Positions 1-6,000 of a stretch of 7,771 bases of DNA are shown piece after piece. Where the stretch lies: contig CACZQZ010000025.1 of NCBI GenBank assembly GCA_902783405.1, forward strand, positions 1 through 7,771. The letters are read 5' to 3'. This stretch comes from an uncultured Erysipelotrichaceae bacterium (GTDB lineage: Bacteria > Bacillota_I > Bacilli_A > RF39 > UBA660). The notes beneath the pieces are model-generated. The model saw nothing but the letters and a program-made list of their open reading frames with translations. It was not told the origin of the DNA and did not search any database. Positions within the stretch are counted from its first letter, which is position 1; every line of letters begins with the position of its first letter. The position numbers and the translations under genes were made by a program.

Positions 1-372
1 GTAAATAAAGATGTTCATCAAAAAGGAAGCAACATCACAGAAGAAAGAATGCGTTTTGACTTTTCTTGTGATCATAAACTAACAGATGAAGAAAAGCAAA
101 AAACAGAAGCTTTGGTTAATGAATGGATAAAACAAGGTTTAGATGTAACATGCACGGAAATGAGTAAAGAAGAAGCTATAAAATCAGGAGCTGAATGCAT
201 GTTTATTGAGAAATATCCAGATAGAGTAACGGTTTATAGTATTGGTGATATATCGAAAGAACTATGTGGTGGTCCACACGTAAAAAATACGAGTGAACTT
301 GGAACTTTTAAAATCAAAAAAGAAGAAGCAAGTAGTGCTGGAGTAAGAAGAATTAAAGCAATTTTAGAGTAA
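1..372 (+). CDS. alaS: Alanyl-tRNA synthetase, C-terminal fragment (5' end outside window), short form
   Basis: AlaS charges tRNA-Ala with alanine in the cytoplasm, and its editing domain removes mischarged Ser or Gly. The frame is open to base 1 and 123 residues are visible. They match the end of the editing (SAD) domain: HQKGS near residues 6-10, RMRFDFS (16-22, family R-x-RFDFS), GDISKELCGGPH (82-93) with the zinc/editing Cys89 and His93 of the CxxxH motif, and the closing SSAGVRRIKAIL. The protein stops there, whereas a typical ~875-residue bacterial AlaS continues with the C-Ala oligomerisation and tRNA-elbow domain. The next gene begins 19 bases on, so no C-Ala remnant remains and the short form is probably genuine. 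CGGPH replaces the usual CGGTH. The stop is TAA at 370-372. No terminator lies before rnr, so the two are probably co-transcribed. Identity is firm; the upstream half is unseen. Confidence 0.93.
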   Translation, partial: VNKDVHQKGSNITEERMRFDFSCDHKLTDEEKQKTEALVNEWIKQGLDVTCTEMSKEEAIKSGAECMFIEKYPDRVTVYSIGDISKELCGGPHVKNTSELGTFKIKKEEASSAGVRRIKAILE

Positions 373-391
373 CATTTTATTGGGGGTTTTT

Positions 392-2422
392 ATGGAAGAA
401 GTATTAAATTATATCAAACAAAATAAGAATGTAACAAAGAAAAAATTAATTAAAAATTTATCTTTAAGTGAAAATGAAATTAATGAAATAATAATTAGTT
501 TATTAAATGACCTTAAAATAGAGTTAAAAGATAATTACTATGAAATTACTGAAAAAAATAATAGAAAAGTTGGGACATTATCCTTAAAAAATAAAGGTTT
601 TGGTTTTGTCAACATAGGAGATAAAGATATCTATATTTCAAAGCGAAACTTAAATGGTGCTATGGATGGTAATTTAGTTTTAATTGATATTTTTAAAGAT
701 GAACAAAATAGAGATTGCGGTGTTGTTGTAAAAAGAAAAGTCTCTATGAAAAAACTTGTTGGAGCCATCATCAAGAAAGATAATGAAATCACAATTTCTT
801 TTGATAATCCAAAATATCAAGCTTTTCACATTACTATTCCAAATATTAGTAAGTATGATATTGATTCTAAAGTATTAGTTGAGACAGATGGAAAAACGGG
901 CAAAATAATAGAAGTATTAGGTTATAAAGATTCACCTGGTATGGATATTTTATCTATTGTTAAAGAAATGGAAATTAGAGATACTTTTCCTAATGAAGTG
1001 TTAGATGAACTACAAAGTATTCCACTTGAAATTACAGAAGACGATAACATTTCAAATAGAAGAGATTTAAGAGAAGATATCATCTTTACAATTGATGGAG
1101 AAGACGCTAAAGACTTTGATGATGCGGTTGGAATCAAAAAATTCGAAAATGGAAATTATGAATTAACCGTTTCTATCGCAGACGTATCTCATTATGTAAA
1201 AGAAGGATCAGAATTAGATAAAGAAGCTAAACTTAGAGGATGTTCTGTTTATTTAACAGATAGAGTTATTCCTATGCTTCCTAAAAAATTATCAAATGAA
1301 ATATGCTCTTTAAAAGAAGGAGTTAATCGTTTAACAATAACTACAAAGATGATTTTTGATACTAATGGCAATTTAAAAGATTATGATATCTTTGAAAGTG
1401 TGATTTGTTCTAAAAAAAGAATGAAATATCATGAGGTAAATGATGTTTTAAATGGAAATGTAGTAGAAGGATATGAACCTTTTATAAAAGATCTTAAAAC
1501 AATGCAAGAATTATCTCATATCTTGCGTGATAAAAGAAAAGAAATCGGAGGATTATCTTTTGAAACAAATGAAATAAAAATAATTGTTGATGAAACTGGC
1601 AAAGCCATTGATGTTAAAGAAGATGTTAGAGGAGAAGCTGAAAAACTGATTGAAGACTTTATGATTGCTAATAATGAAGTAGTCGCAACTTATGTATCTT
1701 ATATGGGAATTCCATTTATTTATCGTATTCATGATTTACCGGATATCGATAAATTAAGATTATCTAAAACAATTATTCAAACAATGGGATATAAACTTAG
1801 AAGTAAAAATGGAAAAATTAGTAATAAAGCCATCCAAGAGTTTTTAAATGAAGTAAAAGATACAGAAGAATATGATATTATTGCTGATATTTTGCTTAGA
1901 TCCATGAAAAAAGCGGTTTATTCTATCTATAATGAAGGTCATTATGCTTTAGCTAGTAAAAACTATAGTCACTTTACTTCTCCAATTAGAAGATATCCAG
2001 ATTTAGTAGATCATAGAGTTGTAAAAAAAATCATGAAAAATGAAATTGATTATGATAAATTAAACGAATTATCTAATATATTACATGATACAGCGCTTCT
2101 TTCATCAAAATGTGAACAAAAAGCAGAAGAATGTGAACATGAAGTAGATAAAATGAAATCTGCAGAATATCTAGAAGATAAACAAGGATATGAATTTGAA
2201 GGGAAAATATTTTCTATTGATGAAAGAGGGATGTATGTTAAATTAAAAAATCAAATTGAAGGGTTTGTTTCACCTAAAGATTTTGCCTTTGGATATGATT
2301 ATGATAATCTTTATTATAGAAATACCGAGAATGATCAAATATATAAATTAGGTACAAAAGTAAAAGTTAAAGTAATTAAAACAGATAAAATGGCAAGAAC
2401 GATTGATTTTGAAATAGAATAA
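392..2422 (+). CDS. rnr: Ribonuclease R (3'-5' exoribonuclease)
   Basis: RNase R is a processive, Mg-dependent 3'-5' exoribonuclease that degrades structured RNA and, with tmRNA-SmpB, the mRNA of stalled ribosomes. The start is ATG 392, five bases after GGGGG (382-386). A TTG at 380 would place this site inside the gene. The 676 residues give, in order: a winged-helix N-terminus (1-60), a cold-shock/OB domain with KGFGFV (68-73), a second cold-shock domain (about 120-190), the RNB catalytic domain (about 200-545) and a C-terminal S1 domain (about 600-676). The motif IDGEDAKDFDDAV carries the four metal-binding Asp (235, 241, 243, 244), and HFTSPIRRYPDL (527-538) is the second RNB signature. 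Many homologues have 700-800 residues; this one lacks a long Lys-rich tail after S1. The gene sits between alaS and smpB, and the rnr-smpB pairing is widespread in Bacillota. A hairpin terminator follows directly. Confidence 0.97.
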   Translation: MEEVLNYIKQNKNVTKKKLIKNLSLSENEINEIIISLLNDLKIELKDNYYEITEKNNRKVGTLSLKNKGFGFVNIGDKDIYISKRNLNGAMDGNLVLIDIFKDEQNRDCGVVVKRKVSMKKLVGAIIKKDNEITISFDNPKYQAFHITIPNISKYDIDSKVLVETDGKTGKIIEVLGYKDSPGMDILSIVKEMEIRDTFPNEVLDELQSIPLEITEDDNISNRRDLREDIIFTIDGEDAKDFDDAVGIKKFENGNYELTVSIADVSHYVKEGSELDKEAKLRGCSVYLTDRVIPMLPKKLSNEICSLKEGVNRLTITTKMIFDTNGNLKDYDIFESVICSKKRMKYHEVNDVLNGNVVEGYEPFIKDLKTMQELSHILRDKRKEIGGLSFETNEIKIIVDETGKAIDVKEDVRGEAEKLIEDFMIANNEVVATYVSYMGIPFIYRIHDLPDIDKLRLSKTIIQTMGYKLRSKNGKISNKAIQEFLNEVKDTEEYDIIADILLRSMKKAVYSIYNEGHYALASKNYSHFTSPIRRYPDLVDHRVVKKIMKNEIDYDKLNELSNILHDTALLSSKCEQKAEECEHEVDKMKSAEYLEDKQGYEFEGKIFSIDERGMYVKLKNQIEGFVSPKDFAFGYDYDNLYYRNTENDQIYKLGTKVKVKVIKTDKMARTIDFEIE

Positions 2423-2450
2423 AGAAGTACTATTTTTAATAGTGCTTTTT
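2422..2450 (+). terminator. Rho-independent terminator after rnr
   Basis: The arm AGTACTATT (2426-2434), a TTT loop, and the arm AATAGTGCT (2438-2446) form a nine-pair stem with one G-T wobble. It is followed by a T tract (2446-2450), and A residues before the stem can extend it. The hairpin begins within four bases of the rnr stop, so it should end the alaS-rnr transcript and separate it from smpB. Confidence 0.85.
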
Positions 2451-2460
2451 AACGTTATTA

Positions 2461-2489
2461 TTGCTGAAATTTATAATTCGTGATATCAT
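2461..2489 (+). promoter_or_regulatory. Probable extended -10 promoter of smpB
   Basis: TTGCTG (2461-2466, four of six matches to TTGACA) is followed by a 17-base spacer and TATCAT (2484-2489), with TG one base upstream of the -10 box (2481-2482). This is a sigma-A-type extended -10 arrangement. It lies just after the rnr terminator and would start RNA near 2496, giving smpB a leader of about 33 bases. Prediction by eye only. Confidence 0.6.
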
Positions 2490-2528
2490 GGTCATAGTAG
2501 TTTAACATTTTTGAAAGAAGATGATGAT

Positions 2529-2966
2529 ATGGAAGTAATTAATAGAAAAGCAAGATTTGATTATCAAATAATAGAAGAATATGAAACAGGTATTGTTTTA
2601 ACTGGAACAGAAGTAAAGTCCATACGAAGTGGAAAGGTAAACTTAAAAGATAGTTATGCTATCATTAGAAATGGAGAAGTTTATTTACTGAATACACATA
2701 TCAGTAAATATGACGAAGGTAATAGATTTAATCATGAAGAAACAAGAACTAGAAAACTTTTATTACATAGAAAAGAAATCAAAAAAATCAAAAATAAAAT
2801 AGAATTAGAAGGAATGACATTAGTTCCTTTAAAATTATATTTCAAAAAGAATAAAGTTAAAATACTATTAGGACTTGCTAGAGGTAAGAAAAACTATGAT
2901 AAAAGAGAAACAATGAAAAAAAGAGATCAAGAAAGAGAAATTAGGAAAAATTTTAAGCGATATTAA
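2529..2966 (+). CDS. smpB: SsrA (tmRNA)-binding protein SmpB
   Basis: SmpB binds the tRNA-like domain of tmRNA and places it in the A site of ribosomes stalled on truncated mRNA, starting trans-translation. The 145 residues cover nearly the whole family (about 150-160). They include RKARFDY near the N-terminus, the signature TGTEVKSIRSGKVNLKDSY (25-43), and GLARGKKNYDKR (115-126), which leads into the Lys/Arg-rich C-terminal tail that becomes helical in the decoding centre. The start is ATG 2529, eight bases after GAAAGAAG (2513-2520). A TTG at 2511 would absorb that site and add six acidic residues foreign to the family. It lies downstream of rnr, its functional partner, but has its own promoter. 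I saw no tmRNA gene in the window. No clear terminator follows, so some transcription may read into the next gene. Confidence 0.97.
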   Translation: MEVINRKARFDYQIIEEYETGIVLTGTEVKSIRSGKVNLKDSYAIIRNGEVYLLNTHISKYDEGNRFNHEETRTRKLLLHRKEIKKIKNKIELEGMTLVPLKLYFKKNKVKILLGLARGKKNYDKRETMKKRDQEREIRKNFKRY

Positions 2967-2986
2967 TGAAAAAATAACAAATGTTC

Positions 2987-3015
2987 TTGTAAAAAAAAAG
3001 AGTTTATGATATCCT
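2987..3015 (+). promoter_or_regulatory. Possible extended -10 promoter of the helix-turn-helix gene
   Basis: TTGTAA (2987-2992), a 17-base spacer and TATCCT (3010-3015) preceded by TG (3007-3008) repeat the architecture of the smpB promoter, including the shared TGATATC core. The start would fall near 3022, at the first base of the Shine-Dalgarno GAGGGG (3022-3027), leaving a very short leader. That makes the call less certain; read-through from smpB is the alternative. Confidence 0.45.
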
Positions 3016-3035
3016 TTATGTGAGGGGATGATATT

Positions 3036-3377
3036 ATGGGAAATAAAGCGTTAGCCCTTAGGTATATTGATGAAAAATTAAAAAAACAAAGTTTTTTAAG
3101 TTATGATGAAATTGCCGAAATTACAGGTTATCATCCTAAGTATATTTTAAAATTAAAAAAAGATTTTTTAAGTGGGAATGCTCATATAGAACACGGAAAT
3201 AAGAATAAAATCCCTGTAAATAAGATTAGTAAACAAGAAGAAGAAAAGATTATTGCACTATATAAAAGAAGTAATGCAAGTATAAGACAATTTTGTAATT
3301 TTTATCATTCTAGAAGTTATTCTTGTATTTATAATATTTTAAAGAAAAATGGATTATTAAAGAAAGATACCAATTAG
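3036..3377 (+). CDS. Small helix-turn-helix protein resembling the N-terminus of a transposase
   Basis: This 113-residue basic protein has no catalytic domain. Residues 20-46 (LSYDEIAEITGYHPKYILKL and following) read as a helix-turn-helix. They are followed by HGNKNKIP (53-60) and a second helical region (66-105). This order (HTH, a HGN-[basic]-P-x-N connector, then a second HTH-like segment) recalls the DNA-binding N-terminus of ISNCY-type transposases. A DDE domain would be expected beyond, but the frame ends cleanly at TAG 3375-3377, inside its own terminator. The start is ATG 3036 with GAGGGG eight bases upstream. Good translation and termination signals suggest a functioning gene, perhaps a domesticated DNA-binding protein or regulator, rather than recent debris. 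I saw no terminal inverted repeats. The family assignment is from memory of motif patterns and is tentative; the target DNA is unknown. Confidence 0.75.
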   Translation: MGNKALALRYIDEKLKKQSFLSYDEIAEITGYHPKYILKLKKDFLSGNAHIEHGNKNKIPVNKISKQEEEKIIALYKRSNASIRQFCNFYHSRSYSCIYNILKKNGLLKKDTN

Positions 3378-3388
3378 GTATCTTTTCT
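3361..3388. terminator. Bidirectional terminator between convergent genes
   Basis: AAAGATACC (3363-3371) pairs perfectly with GGTATCTTT (3377-3385) around the five-base loop AATTA. On the + strand the right arm runs into TTTTCT. On the - strand the reverse complement of the left side gives TTTCTTTAATAA. It can therefore end both the HTH gene, whose stop codon lies in the loop and right arm, and the metallophosphoesterase gene, whose stop touches the hairpin at 3387-3389. Confidence 0.8.
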
Positions 3389-4235
3389 ATTTTGAAAATA
3401 AGCGATAAAAATTAAATGATGGTCTATTATTGAATCTATAATTAAATGAAGATGTTCCAAGTCCATTTGAAATATAAATGTCTGTATTTTTCACTTTATA
3501 ATAATTTTCATAGTATTTTTGTGAGCCTTCTTCAAGAAACATATTTTTTATTATAGGAATATTAATGTATCCATTATGAGAATGTCCAGATAATACTAAA
3601 TCATAACTATTTAAATCTAATTTATCAATATAGTCCGGTTCATGTAAAACGAATATACTATAATAGTTTTCATTTTTAGAAATATAGTCTTTACTAGAAG
3701 ATGTTTTTTCAGAAATATCTTTTTTGTTTACTAAATTAGTACTAACACCAGATATAATAATTGGACTAGAACTTTCTTTATAAAATAATTCATAAGTATC
3801 ATCGATGATTTTAAAACCACTATTCAATAAAATATTTTTCCATAAATTGTTTTTAAAATCCTCATTCCCACTGACAGCATATTTAGAAGAAACTTTTATT
3901 TCCTTTAAAATTGAGGTAATTTCTTCTTCTTTAAAATCAGTATTTTTACTTAATAGATCACCAGATAAAATAACAATATCAGGGTAAATATAATTAATTT
4001 TTTTTACAATTGATTTTAGTTCTTTTTTTTGAATGGTAGTTCCATAATGAATATCACTAATTTGAACAATTTTTAAACTATCTAATTCTTTTGGTATTTT
4101 TTTAGATGTAAGGTTGTATTCTTTGATTACTATTTTTTTTGTACCAATTTCTTTTATATATTCAAAACTTAATGCAGTGAAAAAAAGAAGTAAAATGATA
4201 AACATAAATATCTTTGCATAACTCTTTTTTTTCAT
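3387..4235 (-). CDS. Membrane-anchored YkuE-like metallophosphoesterase
   Basis: This is a calcineurin-like phosphoesterase with a dinuclear metal site; members act on phosphodiester or phosphomonoester bonds, and this one appears to face outside the cell. From the chosen start it has 282 residues: a Lys-rich N-terminus, a membrane helix at about 8-25 (KIFMFIILLLFFTALSF), then the catalytic domain. Visible metal motifs are ISDIHYG (Asp61, His63), LSGDLL (Asp93), SGNED (Asn124), LHEPD (His198) and SGHSHNG (His218, His220). The usual GNH[D/E] reads GNED, so the catalytic His is Glu125. The order and spacing fit the YkuE/YaeI group. B. subtilis YkuE is a wall-associated protein exported by Tat, but no twin-Arg motif is visible here, so a Sec-type anchor is more likely. 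The start at 4235 follows AGGTG by six bases; a start at 4262 would put this site inside the gene. The substrate is unknown. Confidence 0.9.
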   Translation of the reverse strand: MKKKSYAKIFMFIILLLFFTALSFEYIKEIGTKKIVIKEYNLTSKKIPKELDSLKIVQISDIHYGTTIQKKELKSIVKKINYIYPDIVILSGDLLSKNTDFKEEEITSILKEIKVSSKYAVSGNEDFKNNLWKNILLNSGFKIIDDTYELFYKESSSPIIISGVSTNLVNKKDISEKTSSSKDYISKNENYYSIFVLHEPDYIDKLDLNSYDLVLSGHSHNGYINIPIIKNMFLEEGSQKYYENYYKVKNTDIYISNGLGTSSFNYRFNNRPSFNFYRLFSK

Positions 4236-4282
4236 AGTATCACCTATTATATATTTTATCAAAACATAAGAATGAAATCTAT

Positions 4283-4313
4283 AAGAAAAACATAATTTTA
4301 AAAATTATGTTTA
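4283..4313 (-). terminator. Rho-independent terminator after the SGNH gene
   Basis: AAACATAATTTT (4288-4299) and AAAATTATGTTT (4301-4312) are perfect 12-base inverted copies separated by one base. Read on the - strand, the hairpin starts inside the TAA stop of the SGNH gene and is followed by TTTTTCTT (reverse of 4283-4290). It closes the four-gene envelope operon and isolates the metallophosphoesterase gene. The stem is almost entirely A-T. Confidence 0.8.
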
Positions 4314-5315
4314 CGTTCTACAATTATCCATAATATAGTTATAAAGTTTTATATAAGTATCAGACGTATAATGGATTTCACATGATCCACTAACTTTATA
4401 ATTTTTTTTGCCAAATCCATCATAAGCATCACAGTAAGATATATTGCTCATACTACTAATTCCATTTTTTATCTTGCTATTAAAATTTTCAATTTGTGCA
4501 TTTGAAACATTGTTGTAGCATCCATTTCCAACTTTAGGACCAACAGCTACAATAACTATTTTGTGTTTTTTCCAATCAGAAGTTGCTAGAGATTTATATT
4601 TGCTAATATAACTATCAGCAGCCAAATCATTTACCCCTAAATTTATGAATATATAGGCACTCCCAGAAACTGATTTTAATTCTTTATTAACCGCAGAAAT
4701 AGCTGTGTTTTCAAACCAATTATATCCTTCACCAATTTTTGCTATAAATTTTACTTTATCTTTTTTTCCTACAGCAGTATCCATACCAACAGTTCTAGAG
4801 TCTCCAACAAAGATATAAGCTTCTGCTGTTTTTTTGGTGTTATTGGTACTATTGTCATTATCTTTATTTTTCTTTTCTTTGTCTGTATATTTTATATCGG
4901 AATTTGATTTTTGTGATTTGTTTTGTTCATTTATATTATTTTTGTCATTTTCAGATTTTGCTTTAGCTTCTTCTATAGCCTTAGCTTTTAATATTTCAAT
5001 GTTTTCTTTTGTAGCTTCTGTCCAGCATGTATCTGTCGTTAAATTAATTCCATTCGATATTTGCATAATTACATCAATAATACTTGGAAGTAAAAATATA
5101 ATTGAGGCCGCTAATAATTTTTTTGTTAATTTTTGTACTAATTTATTTTCTTTAGATAGATCACTTAATACCGTCTTTAAAACGTCAATCATGCACATAA
5201 CAATTAAAATAATTGGGATAAAAATTCTAATAAATGATAATACATTTTTGATAGTATAAATGACTTCAACATTTCCATAATAATTGCAGTCAATAAGTGC
5301 TAATGATGATAACAT
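4311..5315 (-). CDS. Two-helix (VirB2/TrbC-like) membrane protein fused to an extracellular SGNH hydrolase
   Basis: The protein has 334 residues. Two hydrophobic helices (about 26-47 and 68-86) flank a charged, basic loop (48-66), which should be cytoplasmic and leave both ends outside. Their pattern (PIILIVMCMIDVLKTVL, then LLAASIIFLLPSIIDVIM and a nearby Cys97) recalls VirB2/TrbC-type pilin-like proteins; this is my inference. A Lys/Asn/Asp/Ser-rich linker (98-163) leads to an SGNH/GDSL hydrolase domain (165-334). That domain has YIFVGDSRT with nucleophile Ser173, Gly195/Gly197 in the block II position, INLGVNDL (Gly227, Asn229) and IHYT with His315. The family Asp three residues before this His is Cys312. 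SGNH enzymes include esterases acting on acetylated wall polymers, so a wall or surface-glycan deacetylase is plausible but unproven. Four Cys in the domain could form disulfides. Translation is coupled to the lipoprotein gene upstream. Confidence 0.83.
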   Translation of the reverse strand: MLSSLALIDCNYYGNVEVIYTIKNVLSFIRIFIPIILIVMCMIDVLKTVLSDLSKENKLVQKLTKKLLAASIIFLLPSIIDVIMQISNGINLTTDTCWTEATKENIEILKAKAIEEAKAKSENDKNNINEQNKSQKSNSDIKYTDKEKKNKDNDNSTNNTKKTAEAYIFVGDSRTVGMDTAVGKKDKVKFIAKIGEGYNWFENTAISAVNKELKSVSGSAYIFINLGVNDLAADSYISKYKSLATSDWKKHKIVIVAVGPKVGNGCYNNVSNAQIENFNSKIKNGISSMSNISYCDAYDGFGKKNYKVSGSCEIHYTSDTYIKLYNYIMDNCRT

Positions 5316-5317
5316 GA

Positions 5318-5329
5318 AATCACCTCCTA
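5318..5329 (-). promoter_or_regulatory. Shine-Dalgarno of the SGNH gene overlapping the upstream stop codon
   Basis: On the - strand the string TAGGAGGTGATT contains the stop TAG of the lipoprotein gene (5327-5329) merged with an almost perfect anti-16S match AGGAGGTGAT, a few bases before ATG 5315. A ribosome ending the lipoprotein sits directly on the next start signal, which supports translational coupling and a fixed ratio of the two proteins. Confidence 0.8.
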
Positions 5330-5977
5330 CTGATATTTACGTTTATTCTTTTTTTGTAAATATATAAAAGCTCCAATAATTGTTAAAATTATAAATATGG
5401 TGGAAATAATAATATAATTTTTATTTGTATTTTTGACTTTTAAAGATAAATAAATAGGTTTATTGGTATCATTTTTATTAATATTCCATGTATATTCATT
5501 TCCACCTATAATATCTGCATTTGTATCAATTAATTCATAATTTGAAGAAATTGTTAGATTTACTTCATCTAAAGTTTCATATTCATCAAAACATTTAAAT
5601 TCTTTACTTGTATTTATTGTTAGGGTATCTCCTTTATCTACTTCAACGTCGTCATAACAATCCATGATAAGTGAATTAGATTCTAATTTTTGATAGGGTA
5701 ATGTTTGCGTGTATCTGTAACCATACACATCACTTTCATCAATAAATACTCTTTCAATACCAGAGTTATTTTCAAATAGTGCTAAATCATGAGCGAATTT
5801 TTTTAAAGTTTCGTTATCTTCGATATGGTTCATGTCGATATCTAAGTTTTCAACAGTTTTAGCCTCTTCTGTAAGTTCCATGATATGTTCTACTGTAGAA
5901 TCATTTAGTGTTATGTTAATGTTTGCCGTACATCCTGTTAAAAGGATTAATAAGGGTATAATTAATAATTTTTTCAT
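5327..5977 (-). CDS. Lipoprotein with an additional C-terminal membrane helix (LppM-like layout)
   Basis: The 216 residues begin with a lipoprotein signal peptide (MKKLLIIPLLILLTGC), whose lipobox LTGC makes Cys16 the acylated residue. The exported domain (17-185) is rich in Asp, Glu, Asn and Thr, starts with INITLNDST, contains two Cys (107, 129) and ends in TWNINKNDTNKPIYLSLK. A second membrane helix follows (about 187-207) with a basic tail (KKNKRKYQ) that should lie in the cytoplasm. The chain is thus tethered at both ends. This layout and the Trp-containing strand before the helix recall LppM/DUF3153-type lipoproteins, but similarity is weak by eye and no function can be assigned. AGGA lies about 12 bases before the ATG, a longish spacing. 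It sits mid-operon and its stop forms part of the SGNH gene's ribosome binding site, so the two products probably work together. Confidence 0.85.
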   Translation of the reverse strand: MKKLLIIPLLILLTGCTANINITLNDSTVEHIMELTEEAKTVENLDIDMNHIEDNETLKKFAHDLALFENNSGIERVFIDESDVYGYRYTQTLPYQKLESNSLIMDCYDDVEVDKGDTLTINTSKEFKCFDEYETLDEVNLTISSNYELIDTNADIIGGNEYTWNINKNDTNKPIYLSLKVKNTNKNYIIISTIFIILTIIGAFIYLQKKNKRKYQ

Positions 5978-6000
5978 AAATTATATCAATCCTTTCATTT

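Noticed and set aside
380..391. TTG at 380 as the start of rnr
   Set aside because: The frame between 380 and 392 is the GGGGG ribosome binding site itself; ATG 392 is correctly spaced from it.
922..1137. Open frame of 71 codons on the - strand within rnr
   Set aside because: It lies opposite the RNB catalytic region and its Ser-rich composition is typical of a reverse-strand shadow; no ribosome binding site.
2511..2528. TTG at 2511 as the start of smpB
   Set aside because: It would translate the Shine-Dalgarno GAAAGAAG and add an acidic stretch unlike SmpB N-termini; ATG 2529 fits better.
2977..2990. ACAA...TTGT hairpin after smpB as a terminator
   Set aside because: Only four pairs, and it is followed by A residues on the + strand, so it cannot work as an intrinsic terminator for smpB.
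2967..3035. tmRNA (ssrA) gene next to smpB
   Set aside because: The gap is only 69 bases and has no tRNA-like ends or tag reading frame.
4233..4261. Promoter-like TTGATA, 17 bases, TG-A-TACTAT on the - strand before the metallophosphoesterase
   Set aside because: The -10 box overlaps the start codon, so RNA would begin inside the coding region. A TATAAT just upstream lacks a good -35 partner. The real promoter is uncertain.
4236..4262. ATG at 4262 as the start of the metallophosphoesterase
   Set aside because: No ribosome binding site precedes it, while AGGTGAT stands just before ATG 4235, which gives a typical Lys-rich signal-anchor start.
4834..5259. Open frame of 141 codons on the + strand opposite the SGNH fusion gene
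   Set aside because: Hydrophobic Phe/Leu/Ser composition arises from the complement of the Lys/Asn-rich linker and the membrane helices; no start signal. Smaller + strand frames at 3805-3987 and 5832-6014 were dropped for the same reason.
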